Under the pieces are notes generated by a model. The model was not told the DNA's origin, searched no databases, and worked only from the letters and a program-made list of their open reading frames with translations. Shown here one piece after another: positions 62,600 through 64,000 of a stretch of DNA of 64,000 nt. The first letter of the stretch is position 1. Each line of letters starts with the position of its first letter. Source of the stretch: Pseudoxanthomonas wuyuanensis (GTDB lineage Bacteria; Pseudomonadota; Gammaproteobacteria; Xanthomonadales; Xanthomonadaceae); the NCBI RefSeq assembly GCF_900215535.1, contig NZ_OCND01000001.1:558001-622000 (forward strand), written 5' to 3'. Both the position numbers and the translations under genes were made by a program.

Positions 62600-63997
62600 A
62601 TGCCCGCCAGCCAGAGTTACCGCTACGACCAGCATGAAGCACGGATCGAACAGCTGCGCGTGCCGCCGCACTCGATCGAAGCGGAACAAGCGGTGCTGGG
62701 CGGGCTGATGCTGGCGCCGGAGGCCTACGACCGCATCAACGACAAGCTGACCGAGCGCGATTTCTATCGCCGCGATCACCAGCTGATCTACCGCGCCATC
62801 TGCGAGCTGGCCGAGCGCAATCGCCCTTACGACGCGGTGACCCTGGGCGAGTGGTTCGAATCGCAGGGACAGATGGAGCAGGTCGCCGGCGGCGCCTACC
62901 TGGTCGAACTGGCCAGTTCCACGCCATCGGCCGCCAATATCGTCGCCTACGCCGAAATCGTCCGCGACAAGGCGGTGATGCGGCAGCTGATCGATGTCGG
63001 CACGGAGATCGTCAACGACGCCTTCCAGCCCGAGGGCAAGGAAAGCGGCGAGCTGCTGGCCACCGCCGAGCAGAAGGTGTTCGCCATCGCCGAAGCCGGC
63101 GCGCGCGGGCGCAGCGATTTCGTGGCGATGAACAGCGCGCTGAAGGACGCCTTCGAGGTGCTGCAGAGCCGCTTCGAGAACGGCGGCAGCGTCACCGGCC
63201 TGCCGACCGGCTACACCGAATTCGACGAGATGACCGCCGGCCTGCAGCCTACCGATCTGCTGATCCTGGCTGCGCGCCCGGCGATGGGCAAGACCACGCT
63301 GGCGCTGAACATGGCCGAGTACGCGGCCATCAAGTCGAAGAAGGCCGTCGCCATCTTCTCGATGGAAATGTCGGCCGCCCAGCTCGCGTTGCGCCTGATT
63401 TCCTCCAACGGCCGCGTCAACGCCACCCGCCTGCGCACCGGCCAGCTCGAGGACGAGGACTGGAGCCGCGTCACCAGCGCCATCCGCATGCTGAAGGAAA
63501 CCAAGATCTTCATCGACGACACCCCCGGCCTGTCGCCGGAAGTGCTGCGCTCCAAGGCGCGCCGGCTCAAGCGCGAGCACGACCTGGGCCTGATCGTCAT
63601 CGACTACCTGCAGCTGATGTCGGTGCCTGGCAACAGCGAGAACCGCGCGACCGAAATCTCGGAAATCTCGCGTTCGCTGAAGGGTCTGGCCAAGGAGCTC
63701 AACGTGCCGGTGATCGCGCTGTCGCAGCTCAACCGCTCGCTGGAAACCCGTACCGACAAGCGCCCGGTGATGGCCGACCTGCGCGAATCCGGCGCCATCG
63801 AGCAGGACGCCGACGTCATCATCTTCATCTACCGCGACGACTACTACAACAAGGAAACCTCGCCGGACAAGGGCCTGGCCGAAGTCATCATCGGCAAGCA
63901 GCGTAGCGGCCCGACCGGCTCGATCAAGCTGAAGTTCTTCGGTGAGTACACCCGCTTCGACAACCTCAGCCACGACAACATCGGCGCCTTCGAATAG
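62600..63997 (+). CDS. dnaB: Replicative DNA helicase
   Basis: 465 residues, complete. The N-terminal domain (RVPPHSIEAEQAVLGGLMLA) contacts DnaG primase; the RecA-like C-terminal domain has Walker A ARPAMGKTTLALNMAEYAA, the Walker B/DnaB signature LIVIDYLQLMS and KQRSGPTGSIKLKFFGEYTR at the end. It unwinds DNA as a hexamer at the replication fork. AGGAG lies 12 bp before the ATG. The stop is 3 bp from the window edge. Confidence 0.98.
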   Translation: MPASQSYRYDQHEARIEQLRVPPHSIEAEQAVLGGLMLAPEAYDRINDKLTERDFYRRDHQLIYRAICELAERNRPYDAVTLGEWFESQGQMEQVAGGAYLVELASSTPSAANIVAYAEIVRDKAVMRQLIDVGTEIVNDAFQPEGKESGELLATAEQKVFAIAEAGARGRSDFVAMNSALKDAFEVLQSRFENGGSVTGLPTGYTEFDEMTAGLQPTDLLILAARPAMGKTTLALNMAEYAAIKSKKAVAIFSMEMSAAQLALRLISSNGRVNATRLRTGQLEDEDWSRVTSAIRMLKETKIFIDDTPGLSPEVLRSKARRLKREHDLGLIVIDYLQLMSVPGNSENRATEISEISRSLKGLAKELNVPVIALSQLNRSLETRTDKRPVMADLRESGAIEQDADVIIFIYRDDYYNKETSPDKGLAEVIIGKQRSGPTGSIKLKFFGEYTRFDNLSHDNIGAFE

Positions 63998-64000
63998 GCG

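Overview
The window is high-GC DNA with dense, short-gapped genes. The set fits a member of the Xanthomonadaceae (Stenotrophomonas, Pseudoxanthomonas, Lysobacter or a relative): split metH behind an ArsR-methyltransferase regulator, 180-kDa NAD-glutamate dehydrogenase, short NAD kinase, rpsF-rpsR-rplI-dnaB, kynurenine-pathway genes, and many GTAG-type palindromic repeats. Genus cannot be fixed from this sequence alone.

Layout. 1-3.5 kb: cut-off FKBP isomerase, ugd, slyX, DUF2058 gene, then an alpha/beta-hydrolase gene whose middle is replaced by repeats. 3.5-9.7 kb (minus): sahR-like regulator, metH in two genes, MFS transporter. 9.8-14.7 kb: acyl-CoA dehydrogenase, DUF885 lipoprotein, NmrA-like reductase divergent from an HxlR regulator. 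14.8-24.9 kb (minus): two RND efflux pumps, the second behind a TetR gene; neither has an outer-membrane channel gene. 25.5-33.5 kb (plus): NAD-glutamate dehydrogenase, NAD kinase, a secreted unknown, 5'-nucleotidase. 34.0-36.8 kb (minus): DUF2939, DUF2461, exonuclease I.

36.8-55.5 kb (minus): a kynurenine/3-hydroxyanthranilate cluster. In transcription order it reads SDR, aminomuconic semialdehyde dehydrogenase, carbonic anhydrase, RidA-type deaminase, 3-hydroxyanthranilate dioxygenase, ACMS decarboxylase, kynureninase, kynurenine monooxygenase. Together these convert kynurenine through 2-aminomuconate towards central metabolism. A 10.5-kb element (40599-51137), bounded by a 17-bp direct repeat, sits exactly at the first codons of the decarboxylase gene and cuts the cluster in two. 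It has a P4-type integrase, an HTH protein, an AlpA regulator, a primase/SF3 helicase and a Nu1-type small terminase, but no capsid, portal, tail or large terminase. That is the gene set of a phage satellite (PICI-like) rather than a prophage. Its left end holds accessory genes and wreckage: DUF4238, a frameshifted DUF1508 gene, an AlpA remnant and a lipoprotein.

55.6-64 kb: PaiB-like protein, two small genes, asnS (minus), then plus-strand IscA-like protein, a second DUF885 peptidase, rpsF-rpsR-rplI and dnaB. At least six dispersed repeat families lie between, and sometimes inside, the genes; one is translated in frame within metH and another supplies the last residues of the RidA protein. 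I found no tRNA, rRNA or CRISPR array.
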